DNA from: an uncultured Rhodocyclaceae bacterium
Lineage (GTDB): Bacteria; Pseudomonadota; Gammaproteobacteria; Burkholderiales; Rhodocyclaceae
Length of the DNA: 64,000 bases
Assembly (NCBI GenBank): GCA_907163075.1
Contig: CAJQTY010000001.1
Location: forward strand, 1,178,001 to 1,242,000
Direction: 5' to 3'
Below, one piece after another: positions 16,863 to 24,185 of the stretch (within the stretch, counting starts at the first letter, position 1; each line of letters starts with the position of its first letter). A program made the position numbers and the translations under genes. A model generated the notes under the pieces. The model searched no databases. It was not told the DNA's origin and saw nothing but the letters and a program-made list of their open reading frames with translations.

Positions 16863-17285
16863 ACAATTTACTTTCATAATGCGCCAGAAGATTTCATCTG
16901 ACGAAATCAATTCTACTGAACCACGGAACAAATATCTGTTGAGGATTTGATTCGCCTCTGTATCAGCTTGTAACGCGGGGGAATTTTCAAAACGGCCGTG
17001 TCAACCGGCGTCCATTGCACTCGTCAAGGACTCGTCAAGCGTACATGTCAATGAACTGTCAATTGACGGGAAGAATCTGAAGGGGATGGAAGACTATCTT
17101 CAGCAAGTCAATAGAAGTGCAATAACGGTGTATGGCTGCGTACATGGCCGCAGCTGGCTTTATGAGCAATCTGCTCAACGACTTGTGTTTCAAGGGGTTC
17201 GGCGAACTGGAACGCTGTATAAACTTTGACAAATAAAAAAGACGCTTAGGATGAAATCTCCTAAGGGACTGATTTAATTGATAAC
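16863..17285. other. Spacer between the small membrane genes and the island
   Basis: About 420 bases with no convincing gene. A 47-codon frame (17086-17229, ends GTLYKL) and an overlapping 34-codon frame (17132-17236) are open, but neither has a good ribosome site. At about 16998-17065 GTCAA recurs five times (including GTCAATTGAC). At the right end lies a hairpin with a T run on the minus strand (17245-17265), probably the original tRNA terminator. Confidence 0.4.
17235..17265 (-). terminator. Intrinsic terminator, probably the displaced native tRNA terminator
   Basis: Stem CTTAGGA / TCCTAAG with a 7-base loop, followed on the minus strand by CGTCTTTTTT. It lies just beyond the left copy of the 3' tRNA repeat, where the tRNA gene would have been before the island inserted. 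Confidence 0.7.
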
Positions 17286-17337
17286 TTATGGTGGTGATGG
17301 GCAGAATTGAACTTCCGACCTATGGGTTATAAATCCA
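17286..17337. repeat. Attachment-site repeat, distal copy (tRNA 3' fragment)
   Basis: 52 bases matching 23650-23701 except for two substitutions (T for G, A for G). Read on the minus strand, 17289-17337 is the 3' portion of a tRNA gene from the anticodon arm through CCA, with the anticodon loop altered. It is the footprint left at the far end of an island integrated into the tRNA gene at 23653-23729. Confidence 0.88.
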
Positions 17338-17465
17338 CAAAAGACCGGATTTATCGGCATTGATTTATATTCACAGACTGGCCTGAAAGCCGCGTATTTA
17401 CTGGCTTTAAGACTAAGGCATCGTTTTCTTGTGTTGCTTCGCGTTGATAGATATACTGTGTTTTT

Positions 17466-17495
17466 GCCTACACAGTGCCTACATGGCGCCTACAC
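17466..17495. repeat. Three 11-bp-phased direct repeats before the integrase
   Basis: GCCTACAC, GCCTACAT and GCCTACAC begin at 17466, 17477 and 17488, spaced one helical turn apart. They end 14 bases before the integrase start. Possible arm-type integrase sites or an operator on one face of the helix. Confidence 0.55.
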
Positions 17496-17509
17496 GGAAG
17501 GAACGAGCG

Positions 17510-18826
17510 ATGAGCAAGCAGGAGAACTTCACGGTTGGCCGGGTTGCTTCCTTCAAATGCGAAGCGGGCAAAAATCAAAGCATCTTCTGGGACGGAAAAA
17601 CGCCCGGCCTTGGTCTGCGCGTAACGAGCGCCGGCACAAAGTCTTACATCTTCGAGACTCGCCTAAACGGTAAGACGCTGCGGATAACGATTGGCGACGT
17701 TCGGACCTGGGGAATTGATGCGGCGCAGACCGAAGCGACCCGCCTTAAAGCAATGGCCGACCAAGGGGACGACCCGCGCCAAGTGAAGGCCGAGAACATG
17801 GCCGCAACCGAAGCGAAGCGGGAAGGTGCCCGCAACGCCGAAGCGCCCGCGATAGACGCATGGCAAGCCTACATTGCCGCCAGACAAGTGAAGTGGAGCG
17901 CCAGCCATAGCCGCGACCATGCGACGGTGAGCAAGGCCGGAGGGGAGCCGCGCACAAGGGGCAAGCGCAAAGGCGAATCAAACAAGACGCAACCCGGCGC
18001 GCTGCTGCCGCTGCTGACGCTGCCACTGGCACAGATTGACGCCGACCGCGTGCGGGCCTGGCTGAAAGACGAAGCCCTAACCCGCCCCACTCACGCCCGC
18101 CTTGCCTTCGGGCTGCTGCGTGCGTTCCTGAACTGGTGCGCCGACCGCCCCGAGTACCGCGCCCACACTCACGCCGACGCCTGCGCTTCCCGCCTGTCCC
18201 GCGACGAACTGCCGAAGAAAGCCGCGAAGGACGATTGTTTGCAGCGCGAGCAATTGCCGCTCTGGTTTGAGCATGTGCGCAAACTGGGCAACCCTGTTCA
18301 TTCTGCCTACCTACAAGCCCTGCTGCTGACCGGCGCGAGGCGTGAAGAACTGGCCGGCCTGCAATGGGCAGACGTAGATTTTCAATGGCAAAGCCTGACC
18401 ATCAAGGACAAGGTGGAAGGGAGCCGCACTATCCCGCTGACGCCGTTTGTCGCTTCGCTGCTGGCTGCTCTGCCGCGCCGTAGTGAATGGGTGTTCTCAA
18501 GCCCCGCCGCCGCGTCTGGCCGACTCATGGAGCCGCGCATAGGACATAACAAGGCTTTGACCGCTGCGTGCCTTCCTGCGCTGTCCCTGCATGGCCTGCG
18601 CCGTTCCTTCGGCACGTTGGCCGAATGGGTTGAAGTGCCAGCCGGGGTTGTTGCGCAAATCATGGGGCACAAGCCTAGCGCCACCGCAGAGAAGCACTAC
18701 CGCCGCCGACCGCTCGACCTGTTGCGCATGTGGCATGTCAAAATCGAAGCTTGGATTTTGGAGCAGGCCGGGATCGAATTCGCGCCAGTACAAGCCGGTT
18801 TTCGGGTAGTTGCCGGTAACACCTAA
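17510..18826 (+). CDS. int: Tyrosine-type site-specific integrase (phage/island)
   Basis: 438 residues from ATG 17510, chosen for its ribosome site (GGAAGGAACGAG) and because the protein then starts like P4-type integrases. The N-terminal arm-binding domain runs to about 90 (GLGLRVTSAGTKSYIF), then the core-binding domain and catalytic domain. Catalytic residues: Arg277 in LTGARREEL, His361 and Arg364 in LHGLRRSFG, His387 in MGHKPSATAEKHY, and nucleophile Tyr397. It lies 172 bases from the distal attachment repeat and reads away from it. It should recognise the tRNA 3' end. No excisionase gene is evident. Confidence 0.96.
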   Translation: MSKQENFTVGRVASFKCEAGKNQSIFWDGKTPGLGLRVTSAGTKSYIFETRLNGKTLRITIGDVRTWGIDAAQTEATRLKAMADQGDDPRQVKAENMAATEAKREGARNAEAPAIDAWQAYIAARQVKWSASHSRDHATVSKAGGEPRTRGKRKGESNKTQPGALLPLLTLPLAQIDADRVRAWLKDEALTRPTHARLAFGLLRAFLNWCADRPEYRAHTHADACASRLSRDELPKKAAKDDCLQREQLPLWFEHVRKLGNPVHSAYLQALLLTGARREELAGLQWADVDFQWQSLTIKDKVEGSRTIPLTPFVASLLAALPRRSEWVFSSPAAASGRLMEPRIGHNKALTAACLPALSLHGLRRSFGTLAEWVEVPAGVVAQIMGHKPSATAEKHYRRRPLDLLRMWHVKIEAWILEQAGIEFAPVQAGFRVVAGNT

Positions 18827-18976
18827 TGACAAACCTTTTTGTAGCATATAAAGTACAAGTAGGCCCGATATTCAGGATTACGTGACGCAGGAAGGGAAAG
18901 ACCCGTTTAAGGACTGGATTGTATCCCTTGCTGACCGCATGGCCAGAGCCCGATTGCTGGCACGAGTGCAACGGAT
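18827..18976. other. Spacer between integrase and IS5 remnant
   Basis: No gene seen on either strand. Confidence 0.4.
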
Positions 18977-19252
18977 GCCTTCGCGCAGCATCAAGCCTTT
19001 CTCGGCAAGGTGGGCTTTGATTGCCGTGAAGATGCGCTCGGTCAGTTTGTTTTCTTCCAGAAGATGCCGGAACTTGAGCAAGGTCGTTGCATCCGGTGCG
19101 GTTTCCCGGCCCAGGTCGATGCCGACAAAGTGGCGGATGGCGTGACTGTCGTACAGGGCGTCCTCGATACCTTCGTCGGACAATCCGAGCGTCTGCTGCA
19201 CGATGTACATGCGCAGCATTCGCTCCAGTCCTATCGGCGGACGCCCGCGTCC
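18977..19252 (-). pseudogene. IS5-family transposase fragment
   Basis: The minus strand encodes GRPPIGLERMLRMY, GLSDEGIEDALYDSHAIRHF, VGIDLGRETAPDATTLLKFR and LAEKGLMLREG, typical of the N-terminal region of IS5-group transposases. Both the extreme N-terminus and all of the catalytic C-terminal half (including the remaining DDE residues) are missing; the frames on either side are unrelated. No terminal repeats are evident. It is an inactive remnant inside the island. Confidence 0.8.
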
Positions 19253-19726
19253 TTGGGCCGATGCGCCGCGCGCTGTCGACCACGGGGCGGGCAAGTGAAT
19301 AAAGACGATGACGCCGAGCAGCGCGAACAACAGGACAAGCCGACAAAGCCGCCGAAGCCTCGCGGCATGTACCGCAGGGTGCCACATGACCCGACCCGAT
19401 GGGTGACGCGGGATGACTGGATGTGCGGGCACGCACCCAGGCCGGTCTGTCGTGCAGGATGACGGCGATATTCGACAATGGCCGCTGCAAGTGGCACGGA
19501 GGCGCTTCGACCGGGCCGAAGACTGAACCAGGCAAAGAGCAGTCGCGTATAAATGGCCGAAAAGGCGGAAGGCCGAAGAAAGAACCGGAGTCATGACATG
19601 TTAATCATGCTAATGTTTCGCTGAAAAATGTCCGTTTCATCTCGCCTGCGCGCCGTTACACTCCGAGAACCTTGCTATCACTGGTGGTTGCGCCTGTTAC
19701 GATGCAAAACGATGTAACAGCAAAAG
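19253..19726. other. Spacer, no gene seen
   Basis: About 470 bases between the IS5 fragment and the metallophosphoesterase remnant. A minus-strand frame is open across part of it but its product (Arg/Cys-rich) does not look like protein. Probably junk left by IS movement. Confidence 0.4.
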
Positions 19727-20176
19727 GTGCGGTTTCATTGTGATGAACACGCTCGCTTCAAGAACCGGAACAAGCCCTGCCTTATTGTTGACGAAGTCGA
19801 CAAAGCTAGACGTGTTGTTGGGCGGCTCAATGGAAGGAAAATCCTGATTGCTGGCAACCACGACGAACACATGAGAAGCGTCCTCGTCGAGTGTTTTGAG
19901 GAGGTTCACGACTACTGGCTCGAAGCAGTAATCGAAGGGCAGCGCATCTTTTTGTGCCACTTTCCAATGTACGAGTGGGAAGGCTTCTTTAGCGGCGTCT
20001 GGCACCTTCACGGGCACCAACACGGCCACGCCCTCGACTCACCGCACGCTTACCGACTCGACATGTCCGTCGAACGCTGGAACTACTTTCCCGTAAGTTT
20101 CAAACAGATCAAGCAAGTAATGGCAAGGAAGACGTTTGACGCAGGGGCGTTTTTTGGGCACAAAAAAATTCGTTAA
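19727..20176 (+). pseudogene. Calcineurin-like metallophosphoesterase, internally deleted
   Basis: 149 codons from GTG 19727. Recognisable motifs: CDEHARF (possible first metal motif D-x-H), GRLNGRKILIAGNHDE (GNHDE motif), LCHFPMYEWEG and HLHGHQHGH (C-terminal metal-binding histidines). In intact family members about 30-40 residues lie between the first motif and GRLNGRK, including the second metal motif Gly-Asp; here they are missing. The protein is therefore probably inactive. Similar small phosphoesterases are common cargo of phages and islands. A real, shortened protein cannot be excluded. Confidence 0.6.
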
Positions 20177-20190
20177 AAATGGAGGTGGGA

Positions 20191-20365
20191 ATGATGGATG
20201 CGCAAGAGCTTAAGAATGCACTGGCTGCGTATTCGGGTACCCAAAGCCAGAGAGATGCTGACGATTTGCGCGGAAAAAGGGGATGAACAGTCTGCTCGCA
20301 TGCTGGCGATGATGGATGCTGTGAAGGGGATGTTTAAGAACCTGAAGAAGAGCGCTAAGCGGTAA
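20191..20365 (+). pseudogene. Possible small gene split by a frameshift
   Basis: A strong ribosome site (GGAGGTGGGA) precedes ATG 20191, giving MMDAQELKNALAAYSGTQ and stopping at 20284. In the +1 frame ATG 20255 gives MLTICAEKGDEQSARM, MLAMMDAVKGMFKNLKK and stops at 20363. Both halves look like parts of one charged, helical about 55-60-residue protein joined near 20255-20280. It lies directly behind the phosphoesterase remnant. Family not recognised. Two overlapping small genes are the alternative. Confidence 0.3.
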
Positions 20366-20540
20366 CTTCGATTATAGGGACATGATTACCCCCTTGGCAG
20401 CCCCAACTTCTCTACCGCAGCCCGCAGACCGTTATGCCACCGGGATTATCGGTATTCATAAGCACCCGACGGTATACTTTTAAGGCGTTCTCGATGATTT
20501 TAGCTAATGCGACTAAAGATTGGGCTCGGGCAATGCTCTC

Positions 20541-21026
20541 CTAACGTTTGGCGCTACTCAACAATTGTCGTTGCTTTAGTCGCTGGTAGGATTGTTTTAA
20601 CTTCAGTGCATCAGAAGCAATAGCTTGGACTTGCTCTGATCCTTCCGCAATTGGGGAGCCGTGTTCGTCTTCAAAATGGGAGCCCGTTATTGACTTCTTC
20701 AAGCTTAGTATGGCTGCGCGACATTGACGAAGCTCTACGTCATTGCTCGACACTTCAGACAACATGCCCGTACTAGAGGAAATGTCTTGAAGATTCAGCT
20801 TTAGTGCTAGTTCAAACTCGGTATTGCGAGGATTTGTGTGGTATTTCAGTGCACAGTCCAGTAGCCCTGTAACATCACTTGAGAGTCTGTCTGCAATTCC
20901 TACCAACATCTCTCGCCGTGACTTGTCTATATCTCTAGCCACAGAGAGCTTGTGAACGACAATCCATCCAGCTACGACAGACGCAACCTGAATCAATGTT
21001 TGCATGATCGAACCATCACCAGACAT
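20541..21026 (-). CDS. Small membrane-anchored protein, last gene of the island operon
   Basis: 161 residues: short N-terminus, one hydrophobic segment (about 8-25, MQTLIQVASVVAGWIVVHKL), then a largely helical cytosolic region with many Ser, Lys and Gln. It starts 4 bases after the STAS-like gene's stop, so it is translated with it. The layout (one TM anchor plus soluble helical domain) fits a membrane effector or tether. I do not recognise a family. The nearby genes suggest it belongs to the GHKL/STAS module. Confidence 0.6.
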   Translation of the reverse strand: MSGDGSIMQTLIQVASVVAGWIVVHKLSVARDIDKSRREMLVGIADRLSSDVTGLLDCALKYHTNPRNTEFELALKLNLQDISSSTGMLSEVSSNDVELRQCRAAILSLKKSITGSHFEDEHGSPIAEGSEQVQAIASDALKLKQSYQRLKQRQLLSSAKR

Positions 21027-21030
21027 CCAT

Positions 21031-21351
21031 CTACCTTAATTGACGTGACGCGTCTTCAATATAGCTATTGACCTCTTCAAGCAAGGTCTCGTCTGCTGTA
21101 ACGATATGCAGTTTGGATTTTAAGACTTCTGAAGGAGTATTGAGGGCGCGTACTAGCCCCCCAAAAGCCTCTTCAAGAAACGATGAGCCATAACCTATGG
21201 TTCCATCTAGCTCTACAGTTACTTCCTCGCCTGCTTTTATCGCTGGTTCGAGGTGCTTCTCTCTGAATGCCTCACCACTGGTGTTGCCGTTTTTCTTATA
21301 TCTTCCAGAAGGGAAGCGAGTGAAATCTCGTGCAACATTAACAATTTTCAT
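21031..21351 (-). CDS. STAS-like domain protein (DUF4325)
   Basis: 106 residues. The core VELDGTIGYGSSFLEEAFGG (about 46-65) and the flanking alternation of strands and helices match the STAS-like DUF4325 family, which is usually encoded next to or fused with GHKL ATPases. STAS/GHKL pairs work as anti-sigma/anti-anti-sigma type partner switches in other bacteria. Here the gene overlaps the upstream ATPase gene by 14 bases, so expression is coupled. In classical switches a serine of the STAS domain is phosphorylated by the ATPase; Ser56/Ser57 are candidates by position, which is inference. Confidence 0.82.
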   Translation of the reverse strand: MKIVNVARDFTRFPSGRYKKNGNTSGEAFREKHLEPAIKAGEEVTVELDGTIGYGSSFLEEAFGGLVRALNTPSEVLKSKLHIVTADETLLEEVNSYIEDASRQLR

Positions 21352-22414
21352 GATTCAGTTCCTTCATAGGCAGCTTCCACCACACGATGGTCCCGCCGAT
21401 ATCAATACCCACGTCGCCGTTAGTACGACTCAATTCGTGGTCATCTTCATACTCGTAGCGCATCCAACCAGTATTGCTCAACACTACCAGTTCTCCGTTA
21501 CCATGTTTTTTCAGTAACGACAGCACGTCACGAGAGCCTTTCCCACGACTGGTTTCATGAGTACCAGTCCTGCCATACTCCATGGCAGTATCAATCGCCA
21601 GAGCGTCCCGATTCGCCCCTGAAAATGCGGATGTGAAAGTTGCTATAAATTGCTCAGGAATAGTTTCGTTTATGGTCTGGCGATACCCACATCCTCTGTC
21701 ACAAACTGCAAGGGTGAAGACACCCTCACGGATTTGCGAGAACATCCACCATTTCGTGTCCGCAAGGCCGGAAAAACCGTCCTGACGCGGCTTCTTGTAA
21801 GCGTGGTCAACCGAATTCGCAATTGCCTCATTGACGCTTCGCCACACCCCGCTCACTTCCAATTGTTTGACATGCTCGCGATTCGCTCGCTCAGCAATTG
21901 CTTCGATTAGTTCACCATAGGTCTCGCCGGACTGAGTATTGCCTTTTGTTGCTTTCCAGTAGACGACATCTTCTCGCTCAGGAATTAGGTCGCAGCGATC
22001 TTCCGTCAGGTTGTAGAGTCCAATTTGCTTGAGCACCTCACGTGGCCGTCTTCTCATAGGGTCTCGAATCGAGATTGGTTTTGGTAAGTCAGACAACGAG
22101 ATGATTCGATCTAGTTCAGCAAACAGCAATATCGTTCCGGGGACGTAAAAGTGTTCTGTGTCCTTGAAGTCCAACCTAGTTTGCTGCATTTTTACCAACA
22201 CCTGATCGGAGACGGCTCGCAAGAACTTTACGACAGCTTTGCCAGACCCTTGGATCAGGTCGAACGACCTTGGCGCTTTTATGATTGCTCCGGGCCGCAC
22301 GTATTTATCTTCAGGCTTCGTCAATACCTTGCACTTGCGAGATTGACGCTGCGCCTCACGATATCGCGCAAGCCGTTTAAGGCGCTCTCGAAGCTTAAGA
22401 GTCGGTCGTTTCAT
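21338..22414 (-). CDS. GHKL-type ATP-binding protein
   Basis: 358 residues. The C-terminal half is a HATPase_c fold: N box VNEAIANSVDHAY (194-206, with Asn195 and Asn200), G1 box VCDRGCG (237-243), G2 region SRGKGSRDVL (289-298). The N-terminal about 180 residues have no recognised domain. There is no HisKA domain or phospho-acceptor histidine, so this is not a sensor kinase; it resembles anti-sigma-like or MORC/defence-type ATPases. It overlaps the TPR gene (ATGA) and the STAS-like gene (14 bases), indicating one translationally coupled module. Confidence 0.82.
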   Translation of the reverse strand: MKRPTLKLRERLKRLARYREAQRQSRKCKVLTKPEDKYVRPGAIIKAPRSFDLIQGSGKAVVKFLRAVSDQVLVKMQQTRLDFKDTEHFYVPGTILLFAELDRIISLSDLPKPISIRDPMRRRPREVLKQIGLYNLTEDRCDLIPEREDVVYWKATKGNTQSGETYGELIEAIAERANREHVKQLEVSGVWRSVNEAIANSVDHAYKKPRQDGFSGLADTKWWMFSQIREGVFTLAVCDRGCGYRQTINETIPEQFIATFTSAFSGANRDALAIDTAMEYGRTGTHETSRGKGSRDVLSLLKKHGNGELVVLSNTGWMRYEYEDDHELSRTNGDVGIDIGGTIVWWKLPMKELNHENC

Positions 22415-23295
22415 TCAAGTTCCGAGAGATGCTTCGCTGGCGCTCGCGAAGTGTCGCGAGGAACGTCGATGCCGAGTTCCTTAAATTCCCGAATGTATCG
22501 GTACATCGTGCCTCTACTTATGGCTGTTTCGACGTGATCGCGACCTTTTGTGCGATATTCGTGCAGAAATTCAGCCATCATCCAAGCTTTCATTTGCCCG
22601 AAGTGCTGCTTAAGCAGGTCTACCTTCAGCGCTTCTGGCCGGTGCTCTTCGATGGAATCAAGGCACTGGGCGAGGCCCATCAGGGCGGATGGTGTGTTCG
22701 GGGCAAGTGATACGGCTTGGCGGAAGTATGGGAGCGCTTCCTGCGGCTTGCCGGCGCGTGCGAGCGTCGCGGCGAGGTTTTGCTTCACCAGCGCATTGTC
22801 GGGCTGGATTTTGGTTGCGGCCTTCAGGACGATTTCGGCTTCTTCATAGCGCTCCAGCTTTGCGAGGGAGACGCCAAGGGCTATCGCTGCATTGTCGTAG
22901 CTCGGGTCGAGGTTGAGACATTTGTTGAGCGGGGCCAGCGATTCTTGGACGCGGTCAAGTTCAGAGAGGGCGACGCCGTAGTTGAATGCGATGTCTGGAT
23001 CATCAACCATTCCGAACATGGCTTCTAATCCCGGTAGGGCATCTTCGATGTAGCCGTGTTGGAGCAACCCGAGCAGGTATGCCTTCGGCTCGATCCCTTG
23101 CTGCGGGACTGCGACAACGCGCAGGAAGCCGTCTGAGACTACGACGGCAGCGCTCCAGCCTTTGGCTGCGTACTCAAGCGCGTATCGCGTGATCAGCGCT
23201 TCGTCGAAGCCGGGATCGTCACGTGCTGGCAGATCGTTGCGGTTGAGCGCGTCGAGGGGAAGCTGAAAGATTTCGGGTGCTTGGGGCGTTGTCAC
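22411..23295 (-). CDS. TPR-repeat protein, first gene of the island operon
   Basis: 294 residues starting at GTG 23295. A unique N-terminal segment (1-80) is followed by tandem TPR units (about 83-215): DDPDIAFNYGVALSELDRVQ, ALGVSLAKLERYEEAEIVLK, QNLAATLARAGKPQEALPYF, LMGLAQCLDSIEE. The tail (215-294) is charged and contains a possible small helix-turn-helix-like segment (VETAISRGTMYRYIREFKEL). TPRs mediate protein contacts, so this is probably the sensor or scaffold of the TPR-GHKL-STAS-membrane module. The stop overlaps the ATPase start. Confidence 0.8.
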   Translation of the reverse strand: MTTPQAPEIFQLPLDALNRNDLPARDDPGFDEALITRYALEYAAKGWSAAVVVSDGFLRVVAVPQQGIEPKAYLLGLLQHGYIEDALPGLEAMFGMVDDPDIAFNYGVALSELDRVQESLAPLNKCLNLDPSYDNAAIALGVSLAKLERYEEAEIVLKAATKIQPDNALVKQNLAATLARAGKPQEALPYFRQAVSLAPNTPSALMGLAQCLDSIEEHRPEALKVDLLKQHFGQMKAWMMAEFLHEYRTKGRDHVETAISRGTMYRYIREFKELGIDVPRDTSRAPAKHLSELE

Positions 23296-23313
23296 GAATG
23301 GGGCCTGCTGGGA

Positions 23314-23333
23314 AAAATCGAAAGGTCGATTTT
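23314..23333. promoter_or_regulatory. Perfect 8-bp inverted repeat before the TPR gene
   Basis: AAAATCGA-AAGG-TCGATTTT, 18 bases upstream of the GTG start. On the minus strand it is followed by TTCCC, so it could be an operator, an attenuator-like hairpin or a block to translation. Confidence 0.45.
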
Positions 23334-23370
23334 ACCCCTCGCCGACTGATTCCAGCGATGCAATATAATT

Positions 23371-23388
23371 ACTTGCGATCAGGCAAGT
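23371..23388. promoter_or_regulatory. Second inverted repeat upstream of the island operon
   Basis: ACTTGC-GATCAG-GCAAGT, perfect 6-bp arms, adjacent to an AT-rich stretch (CAATATAATTA, 23361-23371) that could hold the promoter. Confidence 0.35.
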
Positions 23389-23610
23389 ATTCGCACTCAG
23401 GTCAAATGCAGGTCAGAAAACACGGTCGTTTTCCAACACTTTCGAGGGTTTCCCCGGACGAACTTTTTGGAAGCTTGATCGAGCGTTTTGGTACTGCGGA
23501 CCCTTGGATTGTTCTTGTTGTTTTTCAGAAACAAAGGCGAGAGGCTTTGTTTGGCAGGGTTTCGAGGGGTGTAGGTCTCTTGAAAAACTTAGACCTGCAA
23601 TTGACCCAAG

Positions 23611-23636
23611 AAAAAGGCCAACTCGCTGAGTTGGCC
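23611..23636 (-). terminator. Terminator downstream of the tRNA gene, carried by the island
   Basis: Stem GGCCAACTC / GAGTTGGCC with 3-base loop, followed on the minus strand by TTTTTC. It lies 17 bases past the tRNA 3' end and inside the island boundary, so the element appears to bring a replacement terminator. Confidence 0.85.
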
Positions 23637-23649
23637 TAAGTCCTTGATT

Positions 23650-23701
23650 TTATGGTGGTGATGGGCAGAATTGAACTGCCGACCTATGGGTTATGAATCC
23701 A
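23650..23701. repeat. Attachment-site repeat, tRNA-proximal copy
   Basis: Matches 17286-17337 at 50 of 52 positions and includes the 3' half of the intact tRNA gene through the anticodon. Marks the tRNA-side junction of the island. Confidence 0.88.
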
Positions 23702-23729
23702 TCGCTCTAACCAACTGAGCTACATCACC
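23653..23729 (-). tRNA. tRNA with CAU anticodon (tRNA-Met, or tRNA-Ile2)
   Basis: 77 nt including an encoded CCA. Acceptor stem GGTGATG / CATCACC, D-arm GCTCAGTTGGTTAGAGC, anticodon loop TTCATAA (CAT), T-arm GGCAG-TTCAATT-CTGCC. Pair 31-39 is an A-C mismatch. The acceptor starts with a normal G-C pair, so it is not the initiator. CAU also occurs in the lysidine-modified Ile2 tRNA; identity is not certain. It is the integration target of the island. Confidence 0.93.
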
Positions 23730-23743
23730 GGGTAGGGCGCGAA

Positions 23744-23773
23744 ATTATAGAGTTATGCAGGCTTGGCGGTCAA
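23744..23773 (-). promoter_or_regulatory. Sigma-70 promoter of the tRNA gene
   Basis: On the minus strand TTGACC (23773-23768), an 18-base spacer and a perfect TATAAT (23749-23744), 14 bases before the tRNA 5' end, followed by a GC-rich discriminator (GCGCCC) typical of stringently controlled stable RNA promoters. Confidence 0.85.
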
Positions 23774-23818
23774 GTTTTACCGCCACACAAGGCGCGAAAG
23801 CTTGTCTATAATGGCGCG

Positions 23819-24175
23819 ATGCCACTACCCGCATCCCTTGTTGCCTCGATTATCAGCGCGATTATTGAAACCGCGGCGCAAAGTTCAAGAACGGCTCCGG
23901 TGCAGTACGAAATTTACTCGGCAACCCGCACGCTGCCGCCGGAAGCCAAATTGGGCGTCATGCTGCCACCGAAGGGCGATGGCCTGGTGGTGATCAATGG
24001 AGAGTCATTGCCGCTGGCACCGACGGCGCAATTCCGCAGTCAGCAGAACCTGATCGTCATGACGATGAGCATCCAGGAAACGAAAGACGTTGTGTATCTC
24101 ACCGATTCTTCCGGAGCGATCTATCGCGTCTGGATGCTCAGCCCCGCCGAAGTTTCGGTACTTCCAAGAAATTGA
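23819..24175 (+). CDS. Conserved hypothetical protein upstream of miaB
   Basis: 118 residues, no signal peptide or clear TM. The N-terminus is helical ([15 protein letters not shown]); the rest looks like a small beta-rich domain ([35 protein letters not shown]). It ends 10 bases before miaB and reads the same way, so it probably shares the transcript. I do not recognise a domain. The ATG was chosen because no stop-free extension with a ribosome site lies upstream. Confidence 0.65.
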   Translation: MPLPASLVASIISAIIETAAQSSRTAPVQYEIYSATRTLPPEAKLGVMLPPKGDGLVVINGESLPLAPTAQFRSQQNLIVMTMSIQETKDVVYLTDSSGAIYRVWMLSPAEVSVLPRN

Positions 24176-24185
24176 TCAAGAAAAA

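Larger units (their letters stand above)
17338..23649. mobile_element. tRNA-integrated genomic island (about 6.4 kb)
   Basis: Bounded by the 52-bp direct repeat of the tRNA 3' end. Contents: tyrosine integrase next to the distal repeat, an IS5-type fragment, a damaged metallophosphoesterase gene, a possible split small gene, and a four-gene minus-strand operon (TPR, GHKL ATPase, STAS-like, membrane protein). By eye, 20-22.4 kb is less GC-rich than the surrounding genome. There are no conjugation or replication genes, so it could be mobilised only by its integrase. Confidence 0.85.
23296..23649. other. Promoter side of the island operon and island end
   Basis: About 350 bases without a convincing gene (a plus-strand 120-codon frame is rejected). 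Holds two inverted repeats ahead of the TPR gene (23314-23333 and 23371-23388) and a terminator for the tRNA (23611-23636). Confidence 0.5.

Noticed and set aside
16998-17065. Cluster of GTCAA motifs as possible binding array
   Set aside because: Spacing is irregular and orientation mostly one way; too weak to claim.
17086-17236. Two short overlapping frames (47 and 34 codons) before the island
   Set aside because: No ribosome site, no recognisable product; could be chance.
23277-23639. 120-codon plus-strand frame between the TPR gene and the tRNA
   Set aside because: It runs through two inverted repeats and the terminator, has no ribosome site and no family likeness.
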